Of a stretch of DNA of 42,128 nt, positions 1 through 8,066 are shown in pieces. A program made the position numbers and the translations under genes. Position 1 is the stretch's first letter. The number at the start of each line of letters is the position of its first letter. The notes beneath the pieces were generated by a model, which had not been told where the DNA came from, did no database searches, and saw only the letters and a program-made list of their open reading frames with translations. Origin of the DNA: JAIOTH01 sp964486685. Lineage in GTDB: Bacteria > Patescibacteriota > Patescibacteriia > UBA1558 > S5-K13. The DNA lies in contig CAZAOE010000009.1 of assembly GCA_964486685.1 (NCBI GenBank), positions 1-42,128 on the forward strand. The letters are read 5' to 3'.

Positions 1-58
1 AAATTAATGATTTTGGTAAATTTAGAGTGTTACCTATGTATCTCATCTTCTTCATGCC

Positions 59-2470
59 TTATTTAATCTTATTTAACTTAATAATTGTACTCACCACTGA
101 ATCAGGAACTAAAGATATGCTGTCAATTTTTTCTTGGACTAAAAACTGAGCAAAATCTGGAAAATCTGACGGGGCCTGACCACAAATACCAACTTTACGT
201 TTATTTTGATGAGCTACTTTAATTACCTGTCTAATCAATTTTTTAACTGCTTCGTTTCGTTCATCATAAATATGCGCTACTACTGAAGAATCCCGGTCCA
301 CTCCTAAAACTAATTGAGTTAAATCATTAGAACCAATTGAAAAACCATCAAATATTTGGGAAAACTCTTTAGCTAAAATAACATTTGCCGGAATTTCACA
401 CATTACATAAATTTCTAGCCCTGTACCTGAGCGGAGCGAATGGTTCAGGGCTCCTCTCTTCAAACCTTCGCTAGCCATAATTTTTAAAACTTTTTTTCCT
501 TCAACAATGGTTCGACAAAAAGGAACCATAATTTTTACATTAGTTAAGCCCATTTCATTACGAACTTTTCTTAAGGCCTGACACTCTAATCTAAAAGCTG
601 GTTCATATTTAGGATCATAATAACGCGAAGCTCCTCTCCAACCTAACATCGGATTATCCTCTGCTGGTTCAAAATATTTTCCGCCAATTAAATTAGCATA
701 TTCATTGGTTTTAAAATCCGATAAACGCACAATTACATCTTTAGGATAAAACGCCGCCGCAATTCGAGCCACACCTTCAGCTAATTTTTCCACATAAAAA
801 TCCGGCTTAGTTTTATAATTTACAGTTAATTTATTAATAATATCTCGTTCCTTTTTGTCTTTAACTTCTTTAAAATTGAGCAAAGCCAGAGGATGAATTT
901 TGATATAATTAGAAATAATAAATTCTTGCCGGGCTAAACCCACTCCATCATTAGGAAGCATGGAATCCCGAAACGCTTGACGAGGATTACCAACATTCAT
1001 CATTATTTTAACTTTGGAGGGCTTTTTAAAATTTTTTAAATTTGTTTTTTTTACCCTAAACTTAATTAAACCCTGATAAACATAGCCCTCTTCTCCTTGT
1101 GAACAATCCACGGTCACTTTTTGCTTATTTTTTAATTTAGTCATTGCTTCTTGAGTCCCCACAACACAAGGAATTCCTAACTCCCGACTAACTATCGCGG
1201 CGTGACATGTTCGACCCCCTGAATTAGTAATAATCGCCGAGGCCTTTTTCATTACTGGCTCCCAGTCCGGGTCTGTCATTTCAGCAACCAAAACTTCACC
1301 ATTTTTAAAACTTCCCAGTTCATCAACATTTTTAATAATATTAACAATTCCCTGACCTATTTTTTTGCCAACCGATTGACCAGTTAAAATTTCTTTAGGT
1401 CTATTTTTGATAAAATATTCAATTAAAACATTTTTATTTTCTTGAGAAGTAACAGTTTCTGGACGAGCTTGAACAATAAATAACTGGTCGGTTTTTCCAT
1501 CTTTAGCCCATTCCATATCCATGGGCTTCTGGTAATGTTCTTCAATAATTACAGCCCATTTAGCTAATTGCATTATTTCCTGATTATTTAAAACAAATTT
1601 TAAACGGTCTTTTTCCGAAACCTCTAAACTTTGTGTGCTACTCGTGCCTCCGGTTGCATAAATTAATTTTTTTTCTTTAGAACCAACGTCCTTGCCAATA
1701 ATGGAATTAAATTTCTTTTTTAAGGTTGGTTTATAAACATGGTACTCGTCTGGATTAACCACGCCCTTGACCACATACTCTCCCAGACCATAGGAGGCAT
1801 TAATCACTACAATATCCTCAAAGCCCGATTCCGTATCAACAGAAAACATTACCCCGGAAGAAGCTAAATCTGAACGAACCATTTTTTGGACAGCAATAGA
1901 AAGAGCAATTTTAAAATGATCATATTTTTTATCTACCCGATAAGAAATCGCTCGGTCAGTAAATAAAGAAGCCATGCAACGTTTACATGACTCTAATAAA
2001 GCATATTCGCCTTGAATATTTAAATATGATTCTTGTTGTCCGGCAAAGCTAGCATCTGGTAAATCCTCTGCCGTAGCTGAAGAACGCACTGCCACATCTA
2101 AATTTAAAGCTGAAATTTTGTAAAATTTAGCTAAATTTTCATAGGCCTGAATAATTTCCTTTTCTAAATCTTCTGGAAATTTTCCACTTAAAATAATTTC
2201 TCGCGCTTTTTTGCCTCGCTTTTTTAAATCTGAAATTTTATTTGTATCTAACCCTTGTAAGGCCTTTTCAATTTTTTTGTCTAATTTATTATGTTTTAAA
2301 AAATAACGATAGGCCTGAGCAGTAACCGCAAAACCATTAGGAACAGGTACTCCTTTTTGCTTCAAATTACGATACATTTCTCCTAAAGAAGCATTTTTAC
2401 CACCAACCAAAGGAATGTCTTTAATGCTTAACTCATTAAACCATAGGATATTTTTTTTATTTTTATTCAT
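59..2470 (-). CDS. ppsA: Phosphoenolpyruvate synthase (pyruvate, water dikinase)
   Basis: Converts pyruvate, ATP and water to PEP, AMP and phosphate in the cytosol. At 803 residues it is close to the family length (E. coli 792). The N-terminal ATP-grasp-like domain contains VGGKNASLGEM (about 23-33) and AVRSSATAEDLPDASFAGQQ. The swivelling phosphohistidine domain has GGRTCHAAIVSRELGIP with the catalytic His at 423. The C-terminal PEP/pyruvate barrel ends with SIGSNDLTQLVLGVDRD and GICGQAPSD, with the conserved Cys at 763. Residues about 674-684 are an insertion coded by a palindromic repeat (419-450). It lies downstream of pyk on the same strand, so PEP-pyruvate interconversion is encoded in one place. 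The start codon directly abuts an inverted repeat and has no usable Shine-Dalgarno. Confidence 0.97.
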   Translation of the reverse strand: MNKNKKNILWFNELSIKDIPLVGGKNASLGEMYRNLKQKGVPVPNGFAVTAQAYRYFLKHNKLDKKIEKALQGLDTNKISDLKKRGKKAREIILSGKFPEDLEKEIIQAYENLAKFYKISALNLDVAVRSSATAEDLPDASFAGQQESYLNIQGEYALLESCKRCMASLFTDRAISYRVDKKYDHFKIALSIAVQKMVRSDLASSGVMFSVDTESGFEDIVVINASYGLGEYVVKGVVNPDEYHVYKPTLKKKFNSIIGKDVGSKEKKLIYATGGTSSTQSLEVSEKDRLKFVLNNQEIMQLAKWAVIIEEHYQKPMDMEWAKDGKTDQLFIVQARPETVTSQENKNVLIEYFIKNRPKEILTGQSVGKKIGQGIVNIIKNVDELGSFKNGEVLVAEMTDPDWEPVMKKASAIITNSGGRTCHAAIVSRELGIPCVVGTQEAMTKLKNKQKVTVDCSQGEEGYVYQGLIKFRVKKTNLKNFKKPSKVKIMMNVGNPRQAFRDSMLPNDGVGLARQEFIISNYIKIHPLALLNFKEVKDKKERDIINKLTVNYKTKPDFYVEKLAEGVARIAAAFYPKDVIVRLSDFKTNEYANLIGGKYFEPAEDNPMLGWRGASRYYDPKYEPAFRLECQALRKVRNEMGLTNVKIMVPFCRTIVEGKKVLKIMASEGLKRGALNHSLRSGTGLEIYVMCEIPANVILAKEFSQIFDGFSIGSNDLTQLVLGVDRDSSVVAHIYDERNEAVKKLIRQVIKVAHQNKRKVGICGQAPSDFPDFAQFLVQEKIDSISLVPDSVVSTIIKLNKIK
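419..450. repeat. In-frame palindromic element inside ppsA
   Basis: Imperfect inverted repeat with arms CCCTGTACC (419-427) and GGTTCAGGG (442-450), one mismatch, around a TGAGCGGAGCGAA-type core. On the coding strand it adds about eight residues (around ALNHSLRSGT) between KRG and GLEIYVM, where E. coli PpsA has only a short RGENGL link. The core and arms resemble the element at 7888-7935. The E. coli comparison is from memory. Confidence 0.65.
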
Positions 2471-2567
2471 CCCGTTAGATATTATTTGTTATTTTAAATT
2501 GAAATTTTTCATTATATCCCTGTTAAATCTTATTATTTAATATTTACATTAAATTATCTAACGGGAT
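2469..2567. repeat. 99-bp inverted-repeat element abutting the ppsA start
   Basis: Perfect 13-bp terminal inverted repeats ATCCCGTTAGATA (2469-2481) and TATCTAACGGGAT (2555-2567) enclose an AT-rich interior that itself contains a CCCTGTTAAAT motif of the dispersed hairpin family. The left arm starts within the ppsA ATG codon, so the entire ppsA-proximal leader is this element. It fills the pyk-ppsA gap. Confidence 0.7.
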
Positions 2568-2605
2568 TCATATTTATTAAAACTTAAAGCTTATAACTTA
2601 CGTCT

Positions 2606-4039
2606 TTATTCTACTTCCTGTAGCTTAACCAAATTCATATTCTTCTTCTTGCCTACTGGCTGTCCAGTAACAATCACTATTAAATCTCCTTTTTTAACTA
2701 ATTTATTTTTCTTAACTAATTTAATTGACTTATCAATAATTTCCGAAACGTTCTTGCACTTTGGCATATTTAAAGAAAAAACACCCCAAGATAAATTTAA
2801 TTGTCTTTTAATTATTTCGTCATTAACCAAAGCAATAATTCTGGTTTCTGGCCTTAAACGGGAAATCATTCGCGCTGAATATCCAGAATTAGTCGCCACT
2901 ACAATTGCCTTGGCTTTGGTATTTAAAACTAAATTTTTAACTGATTCGGGAATGGCCAAAATCTCTTCTAATTTAGATAATAATTTAACATCAATCAGGT
3001 CATCATAAGGAGAATCTTCGGCCTTTTGGATAATTTTATTCATCATTTCCACGGCCTCAACTGGATATTTGCCATAAGCAGTTTCACCAGAAAGCATCAC
3101 AGCATCAGTATGGTCAATTACTGCATTGGCTACATCAGAAACTTCCGCCCTGGTCGGTCGTAAATTTTCTACCATTGATTCTAACATTTGTGTTGCCACG
3201 ACCACTGGCTTACCTAATTTCATACATTTAGTAATAATGTCTTTTTGAATAATTGGTACGCGCTCAATATCTATTTCTACGCCTAAATCACCGCGAGCGA
3301 CCATAATTCCATCTACTTCTTGAATAATTTTATTTATTTTTTTTATTGCTTCTGGTCGTTCAATTTTAGCCATTATTTTCACTAGGGAATGCGAATCATA
3401 TTTTTGAATCAATTTTTTTAAACTTTTAATATCTTGAGGGTCACGGACAAAAGATAAAGCTATCCAGTCAACTTTTTGTTTAAGGCCAAATTTTAAATCT
3501 TCTTTATCTTTAGTTGTTAAAACATCATCAGTAATTTTATTTCCAGGAATATTTACTCCTTTGTGTGAAAAAATAATTCCCGGACTAATTACCCTACACC
3601 AAACTAAATCTTTAGCTATCTTCTGGACTTTCAATTCTATTAAACCGTCATGGACCAAAACTCGATTATTAATTTTTGCTATTTGATTCACTGGAAAATC
3701 TACTGGAATAATTTTATTTGCTGAACCAACTAAAAGCTGATAATTAACAATTTTTTTATTAACTAAAACAATTTTTTCATTTTTTTCTACCCGAATTCCG
3801 TCGTCACCAACATCAGCCACTCTTAGCTTAGGGCCCTGTAAATCCTGCATAATTGTTAAAGGAACATTTAATTCCTTTCTAACTCTTTTAATATTCTTAA
3901 TTAATTCTAAATGGTCTTTGTGTGCAGCGTGCGAAAAATTAAGCCGACAAACATCCATGCCTGCTTGAGCCATTTTTTTCAAAACTTTATAACTAGCCGA
4001 TGCCGGTCCAATGGTAGCGACTATCTTAGTTCGATTCAT
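2606..4039 (-). CDS. pyk: Pyruvate kinase
   Basis: Transfers phosphate from PEP to ADP, giving ATP and pyruvate. At 477 residues it is the usual size for a bacterial enzyme with barrel, lid and C-terminal allosteric domain. Visible motifs are the N-terminal KIVATIGPAS, the lid-proximal QDLQGPKLR, active-site IMAKIERPEAI, VARGDLGVE, and VATQMLESM followed by PTRAEVSDVANAV and MLSGETAYGKYPVEAV. The C-terminal domain (about 350-477) is present. It is read in the same direction as ppsA, 135 bp upstream, so cotranscription is plausible. There is no Shine-Dalgarno in front of the ATG. Confidence 0.97.
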   Translation of the reverse strand: MNRTKIVATIGPASASYKVLKKMAQAGMDVCRLNFSHAAHKDHLELIKNIKRVRKELNVPLTIMQDLQGPKLRVADVGDDGIRVEKNEKIVLVNKKIVNYQLLVGSANKIIPVDFPVNQIAKINNRVLVHDGLIELKVQKIAKDLVWCRVISPGIIFSHKGVNIPGNKITDDVLTTKDKEDLKFGLKQKVDWIALSFVRDPQDIKSLKKLIQKYDSHSLVKIMAKIERPEAIKKINKIIQEVDGIMVARGDLGVEIDIERVPIIQKDIITKCMKLGKPVVVATQMLESMVENLRPTRAEVSDVANAVIDHTDAVMLSGETAYGKYPVEAVEMMNKIIQKAEDSPYDDLIDVKLLSKLEEILAIPESVKNLVLNTKAKAIVVATNSGYSARMISRLRPETRIIALVNDEIIKRQLNLSWGVFSLNMPKCKNVSEIIDKSIKLVKKNKLVKKGDLIVIVTGQPVGKKKNMNLVKLQEVE

Positions 4040-4062
4040 TACATTGAAAATTATTTTTAAAG

Positions 4063-4103
4063 CCCCTCTCCTTCTCTGAGGGAGAGGGGTTGGGGTGAGG
4101 GTG
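4063..4103. repeat. GC-rich palindromic repeat between pyk and the DUF4870-like gene
   Basis: Arms CCCCTCTCC (4063-4071) and GGAGAGGGG (4081-4089), then a TTGGGGTGAGGGTG tail. The same arrangement of arms, loop and GGGGTGAGG tail recurs inside rarA at 18240-18276, so this is a dispersed element and not a private terminator. Confidence 0.75.
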
Positions 4104-4104
4104 T

Positions 4105-4437
4105 TTATATCTTAATTTTTTTAGATAAGTTATAAATATAAGGAATCTCCCATTTTTCTCCATTTAGGGCCTTTAAAATGCCTATTAAAGCAACTAAAGC
4201 AACTATTATTCCTAAGAGCCAACCAATCAGCGGAATCCAAATTACTAAAACTAAAGCAACTTCAATAATAAATAAAACAAATCCCTGGCGAGCATGAAAT
4301 TTTACAAATTCATCTCGGCTGAATAATAAAGGAATAATACATAAAACCCAAATATAGCTTAGGGCAGCCAATATTTTTTTGTTCTTAAAAATTTCATTGG
4401 CCTTTTTTAAAATTTCATCTGGTTTTTTTTCTTCCAT
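4105..4437 (-). CDS. Small multi-pass membrane protein, DUF4870/Tic20-like
   Basis: 110 residues. After a charged N-terminus (about 1-20) there are hydrophobic stretches at about 23-40, 52-70 and 72-88. The segment LSYIWVLCIIPLLF followed by FVKFHARQGFVLFIIE is typical of small bacterial DUF4870-like proteins, where a membrane helix is followed by an HARQG-type motif. Molecular function is unknown. It lies between pyk and another membrane protein on the same strand and has no Shine-Dalgarno. Family assignment is from motif memory. Confidence 0.7.
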   Translation of the reverse strand: MEEKKPDEILKKANEIFKNKKILAALSYIWVLCIIPLLFSRDEFVKFHARQGFVLFIIEVALVLVIWIPLIGWLLGIIVALVALIGILKALNGEKWEIPYIYNLSKKIKI

Positions 4438-4497
4438 AATTTTTTTGTTTAATTATTTAATTATTATATTAATATCATAAATCTAAACAATTCAATC

Positions 4498-4514
4498 CCT
4501 CGACAAACTCGGGG
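4498..4514. repeat. Short CCTCGACAAACTCGGGG repeat
   Basis: This 17-bp word is nearly the reverse complement of the CCCTGAGTTTATCGAAGGG core found in the groES leader (about 7901-7920). It looks like a solo copy of the same palindromic core in the gap between two membrane-protein genes. Confidence 0.45.
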
Positions 4515-4541
4515 TCTACAACAATTCAACAATTTAGCACT

Positions 4542-5396
4542 TTAGTCTTCTTCATCATAAAATATAGAACCTGCTAAAAGCCCAACCAATAATCCAGTAA
4601 GGCCCATAAAAATTCCTTCTAAAGATAAATGAAATATATTCCACATTTCTCGATACCAGAATAATTTGATAACCGCTATCAATACCCCAGACATAAAACC
4701 TATAAAGGCGCCAGCAAAACCAGCTATACGCGGTAATTGTCTTCTTTTTTTAACAATAATATAAGCAAGAATTAAAAATATTATTATTTCCCAAACCCAT
4801 TTTAAATTATCTATCCAAGAAATTTTTAAAGCTAACTCTGCTATTTTACTTGAAGCTCCTATAAAATAATTTCTAAATAAAATCAAAACATGAAATAAAA
4901 CAATTAAAAAAACTGGCCAGCGAGAAATCCTAATATACCAAGCCAATGTTTCTGATTCATATTCTTTCTTAATTTTATCTTTGTCTATTTTTTTCTTTTT
5001 ATCAAATCTGGTTTTTTGTTCTACTTCCACGCCCACTTTATGGATGTCAAAAACTAATTCTGAATCTTTTAATATTTCTTCTTTATCATCAACTGATTCT
5101 ATCATTGGTACGCCGTCTTGGTCTTCAACAATGCTTATTTTTTTAGGTTCAAAAATTGAAGAGTCAGAATCCTTATCTTCTTGTTTTTTTTCTGGATTTA
5201 ATCTGAAACTTTCAATTTTTTTTCTTAACTCTTCTTTGTCTAGCCCCCTTACTTTTTCGGCTTCGGTATTTTTTTTAACAGGAATAGAAAAATCTTCTGA
5301 GCGATTTTTTTTATCAACATCAGAATTATAATTTAGAGCATACTGATTCTCAATTTCTATTTCTTCACCCTCACCTTCGTCAGGATAAAAAGGCAT
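4542..5396 (-). CDS. Hypothetical membrane protein with long acidic cytoplasmic N-terminus
   Basis: 284 residues. The first 150 residues are highly charged, rich in Glu, Lys and Asp, and look disordered. From about residue 155 there are four or five hydrophobic segments: RWPVFLIVLFHVLILF, WEIIIFLILAYIIV, a Gly-rich pair around AGFAGAFIGFMSGVLIAV, and GIFMGLTGLLVGLLAGSIF. The protein ends in an acidic DEED tail. I do not recognise the family. It is transcribed with the downstream DUF4870-like gene (104 bp gap). The ATG follows an AT-rich leader without a Shine-Dalgarno. Confidence 0.75.
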   Translation of the reverse strand: MPFYPDEGEGEEIEIENQYALNYNSDVDKKNRSEDFSIPVKKNTEAEKVRGLDKEELRKKIESFRLNPEKKQEDKDSDSSIFEPKKISIVEDQDGVPMIESVDDKEEILKDSELVFDIHKVGVEVEQKTRFDKKKKIDKDKIKKEYESETLAWYIRISRWPVFLIVLFHVLILFRNYFIGASSKIAELALKISWIDNLKWVWEIIIFLILAYIIVKKRRQLPRIAGFAGAFIGFMSGVLIAVIKLFWYREMWNIFHLSLEGIFMGLTGLLVGLLAGSIFYDEED

Positions 5397-5557
5397 AATT
5401 TTTATTCTAATAATAAAAACTTAAGCTAATTATTAGCTATTATCATTATAAATTATTTAACATCAATTTACAATTTAAAATTTATAATTTTCATTTAATT
5501 TTCAATAATCAATGAACAATAAAATAAAAAATTAATAATTAAATCATTTATAATTAA

Positions 5558-5598
5558 CCCTGTTAAATTATCACCTTGTGATATTATTTAACAGGGTG
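5558..5598. repeat. CCTGTTAAAT hairpin element, copy 1
   Basis: Arms CCCTGTTAAAT (5558-5568) and ATTTAACAGGG (5586-5596), with an inner stem ATCAC/GTGAT. It belongs to the family also present at 11501, 23074, 40744 and 18923-19102. It lies in the 350-bp gap between the acidic membrane protein and groEL. Confidence 0.8.
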
Positions 5599-5610
5599 AA
5601 ATTAAAATTG

Positions 5611-5650
5611 CCTCTCGGTCTCGAGATATCGAGACCTCGACATCGAGAGA
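5611..5650. repeat. CTCGAGA-rich double palindrome downstream of groEL
   Basis: Inner stem GGTCTCGA (5617-5624) with TCGAGACC (5629-5636) around a 4-nt loop, and an outer stem CTCTCG (5612-5617) with CGAGAG (5644-5649). There is no T-run on either side, so a repeat is more likely than a terminator. The rest of 5397-5685 is AT-rich and I see no gene in it. Confidence 0.6.
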
Positions 5651-5685
5651 AAAATTGATAATTGAAAATTTCGCCATAAAATCAA

Positions 5686-5713
5686 AAGACGTCCTCATAA
5701 CAGAGAACGTCTT
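5686..5713 (-). terminator. Rho-independent terminator of groESL
   Basis: Read on the minus strand, an 11-bp stem (AAGACGTTCTC pairing with GAGGACGTCTT, including one G-U pair) closes a 6-nt loop and is followed by TTTGATTTT. It starts 34 bp past the groEL stop. Confidence 0.8.
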
Positions 5714-5746
5714 AAAATAATAAAACTTAAAATAACCACGACCTTA

Positions 5747-7381
5747 TTACATCATCCCTGGCATACCCATTCCTCCGCCCATTGGAGACATATTATCGCC
5801 ATCTTTACTTGGTAAGTCAGCTACCACCGCTTCTGTAGTTAAAAACATAGCACCAATAGAAGAAGCGTTTTGTAAAGCAGAACGAACTACTTTGGTTGGG
5901 TCAACAACTCCGGCTTTTACTAAATCCTCAAATTTATCTGTTTTAGCATTATAACCATAATTAGTATTTTCATTCTTTTTAACCTCATCTACAATTACTG
6001 AACCATCTTTACCAGCATTAGTAGCAATTTGCCTAATAGGCATTTCAATGGCTTTTTTTAATATATCTAAACCAACTTTTTCTTCACCCTCTACTTCAAC
6101 TTTTTCTAAATCTTTAGCAACTCTTAATAAAGCCACTCCTCCGCCGACAACAATGCCTTCTTCTACTGCGGCTTTAGTTGCGGCTAGAGCATCTTCAATC
6201 CGATGTTTTTTTTCTTTCATTTCTGTTTCAGTAGCAGCTCCAACTTTAACTACAGCTACACCACCAGATAATTTAGCTAATCTTTCTTGTAATTTTTCCT
6301 TATCAAAATCTGAATCAGAAACTTCAATTTCTTTTCTAATATGTTTAATTCTGTCTTCTAAAACTGATTTATCACCCTTACCTTCTATAATAGTTGTATT
6401 TTCTTTAGTGGCTACAACTTTTCTAGCTTGACCCAACATATCAATTTCAGCATTTTCTAATTTTAGACCCACTTCTTCAGAAACAACTTTTCCGCCAGTT
6501 AAAATAGCAATATCTTCTAACATTTCCTTGCGCCTATCACCAAAACCAGGGGCTTTAACCGCCAAAGCATTAAAGCTACCCTTTAATTTATTAACTACTA
6601 AAGTAGCTAGGGCCTCGCCCTCAATTTCATCAGCAATAATAACTAACTCCTTTTTACCGGACTGGGCAATTTTTTCTAATAAAGGTAAAAATTCTTTTAA
6701 AGAAGAAATTTTTTGGTCAGTAATTAAAATATAAGGATCCTCATATTCAGCTTCCATTCTGTCTGGATTAGTAATCATATAAGGAGAAATATAGCCCTTA
6801 TCAAATTGCATGCCTTCTACTACTTCTTTAGTAATACCAAAACTTTGAGATTCTTCTATGGTAATAACTCCGTCTTTGCCAACAGAATCCATGGCTTCAG
6901 CAATAATCTGACCAATTTCTGGATCATTTGCGGAAATAGCAGCTACTTGAGCAACTTCTTCTTTAGAATCAACTTTTTTAGAAATACTTTTCAAATTATC
7001 AATTAAAAAATTTACCCCTTTTTCAATTCCAATTTTAATTTCTAAAGGATTTGTTCCGGCAGTAACATTTTTAATTCCTTCGCTAATAATAGCTTGAGCT
7101 AAAACAGTAGCTGTAGTAGTTCCGTCTCCAGCCACTTCGGCCGTTTTAGAGGCCACTTCTTTAATCATTTCTGCACCAATATTTTCAAATTTGTCTTCTA
7201 ATTCAATATCTTTAGCTACGGTTACTCCGTCTTTAGTAATGCTAGGAGGACCAAAACTGTTTCCTAAAACCACATTACGGCCCTTAGGACCCAAGGTTAC
7301 TTTGACTGCATCGGCAAGCTTATCGACTCCTTTTTTAATTTCTTGTCGAGCTTCTTCGTTGTACTTAATTTGTTTAGCCAT
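5747..7381 (-). CDS. groEL: 60-kDa chaperonin GroEL
   Basis: Forms the tetradecameric ATP-driven folding chamber in the cytosol. It has 544 residues, near the normal 540-550. The equatorial domain has the nucleotide-binding KVTLGPKGRNVVLG (about 26-39) and DGTTTATVLAQAI (about 86-98). The apical domain lies around residues 190-375. VVGGGVALLR returns to the equatorial domain. The C-terminus is the flexible Gly/Met tail (GGGMGMPGMM). It is the second gene of the groES-groEL pair but is separated from groES by 184 bp that contain a MITE-like element. It is presumably controlled from the CIRCE/promoter upstream of groES. No Shine-Dalgarno is visible. Confidence 0.99.
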   Translation of the reverse strand: MAKQIKYNEEARQEIKKGVDKLADAVKVTLGPKGRNVVLGNSFGPPSITKDGVTVAKDIELEDKFENIGAEMIKEVASKTAEVAGDGTTTATVLAQAIISEGIKNVTAGTNPLEIKIGIEKGVNFLIDNLKSISKKVDSKEEVAQVAAISANDPEIGQIIAEAMDSVGKDGVITIEESQSFGITKEVVEGMQFDKGYISPYMITNPDRMEAEYEDPYILITDQKISSLKEFLPLLEKIAQSGKKELVIIADEIEGEALATLVVNKLKGSFNALAVKAPGFGDRRKEMLEDIAILTGGKVVSEEVGLKLENAEIDMLGQARKVVATKENTTIIEGKGDKSVLEDRIKHIRKEIEVSDSDFDKEKLQERLAKLSGGVAVVKVGAATETEMKEKKHRIEDALAATKAAVEEGIVVGGGVALLRVAKDLEKVEVEGEEKVGLDILKKAIEMPIRQIATNAGKDGSVIVDEVKKNENTNYGYNAKTDKFEDLVKAGVVDPTKVVRSALQNASSIGAMFLTTEAVVADLPSKDGDNMSPMGGGMGMPGMM

Positions 7382-7398
7382 AAATTTTAATAGGTTAA

Positions 7399-7496
7399 CC
7401 CCTCACCTTTTTTTATTTAAAAAGTAAGAGGATTATTTTTTAATATTTTAAAATGATAATTTTTATAATAATTTATTTTAAAAAAGGTGATGGGGG
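7399..7496. mobile_element. MITE-like 98-bp element, copy 1 (between groES and groEL)
   Basis: Terminal inverted repeats begin CCCCTCACCTTTTTT and end AAAAAAGGTGATGGGGG. TTAA flanks both sides (7395-7398 and 7497-7500), as expected for a 4-bp target duplication. Length and ends match the 97-bp copies at 11319 and 40576, but the interior has diverged and there is no coding capacity. Confidence 0.7.
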
Positions 7497-7565
7497 TTAA
7501 TTGATTAATTGTATAATAGATTAATTGCAAAAACTTGCAACTTTATAACTTTTAACTTTAAACTT

Positions 7566-7856
7566 TCAACTAATTATAGCTATGACATCACTTTGGGCCA
7601 TAACTAAAACTTCTTCCCCGTCAATTTTAATTTCATCTGGAGAATATTTACGAAATAAAATTTTATCACCAACTTTAATTTGCATAGAAATCTTTTTCCC
7701 TTGCTCATCAATTTTTCCTTCACCAACTGCAATAACTTCTCCTTTTTGTGGTTTTTCTTTATCCACTGTGTCTGGCAAAACAATCCCGCTTTTAGTTTTT
7801 TCATTCTCTTCTAATCTTTTGACAATTATATTGTCAAATAATGGTTTTAAATTCAT
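7566..7856 (-). CDS. groES: 10-kDa co-chaperonin GroES
   Basis: Caps the GroEL cavity as a heptameric lid. I start it at the ATG whose product begins MNLKPLFDNIIVKRLEENEK, giving 96 residues, the normal size. The open frame continues upstream, but that part reads through a palindromic repeat and the operator. Visible motifs are the mobile loop KTKSGIVLPDTVDKEKPQKG (about 18-37), VGDKILFRKYSPDEIKIDGE, and a C-terminal strand. It is the first gene of the operon, preceded by CIRCE and promoter. The leader just before the ATG is AT-rich with no Shine-Dalgarno. Confidence 0.97.
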   Translation of the reverse strand: MNLKPLFDNIIVKRLEENEKTKSGIVLPDTVDKEKPQKGEVIAVGEGKIDEQGKKISMQIKVGDKILFRKYSPDEIKIDGEEVLVMAQSDVIAIIS

Positions 7857-7887
7857 ATTTTTTAAATTAGTTATTAATCTTTCTATA

Positions 7888-7935
7888 AACCATGAACCTG
7901 ACCCTGAGTTTATCGAAGGGGAATGGTTCATGGTT
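7888..7935. repeat. 48-bp palindromic repeat in the groES leader
   Basis: Perfect 11-bp arms AACCATGAACC (7888-7898) and GGTTCATGGTT (7925-7935) around a CCCTGAGTTTATCGAAGGG core. The right arm shares its last two bases with CIRCE. The hairpin would form in the 5' UTR of the groES mRNA. Confidence 0.8.
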
Positions 7936-7960
7936 AGCACTCTCAATACTAAAGTGCTAA
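7934..7960 (-). promoter_or_regulatory. CIRCE operator (HrcA binding site)
   Basis: TTAGCACTC (7934-7942), a 9-bp spacer, then AAGTGCTAA (7952-7960). This matches the CIRCE consensus of two 9-bp arms with N9 at all but one position. It lies just downstream of the groES promoter -10. HrcA repression relieved by heat stress is the known behaviour of such sites; no hrcA gene is in the window. Confidence 0.93.
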
Positions 7961-7971
7961 GTGTATTATTT

Positions 7972-8000
7972 ATAATATATTAACATAAAAAATTTGTCAA
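7972..8000 (-). promoter_or_regulatory. groESL promoter
   Basis: On the minus strand, TTGACA (8000-7995), a 17-bp spacer, then TATTAT (7977-7972). The start point would fall at the edge of CIRCE. Confidence 0.85.
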
Positions 8001-8008
8001 ATCAAATC

Positions 8009-8037
8009 TTGACAAGCATTGCTTACAATGATAAAAA
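8009..8037 (+). promoter_or_regulatory. Probable promoter of the three-peptide cassette
   Basis: TTGACA (8009-8014), 17-bp spacer, TAAAAA (8032-8037). The -35 is perfect and the -10 is weak. It is divergent from the groESL promoter, with the -35 boxes only 8 bp apart. Confidence 0.5.
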
Positions 8038-8066
8038 GAAACTATTAAAAATACATGGAGGCCGAA

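Noticed and set aside
4063..4103. Hairpin after the DUF4870-like gene/pyk junction taken as a private terminator
   Set aside because: There is no T-run next to the stem, and the same sequence occurs inside rarA, so a dispersed repeat explains it better.
7857..7946. N-terminal extension of groES (30 extra codons)
   Set aside because: It reads through the palindromic repeat and into CIRCE, and the normal GroES N-terminus begins at 7856.
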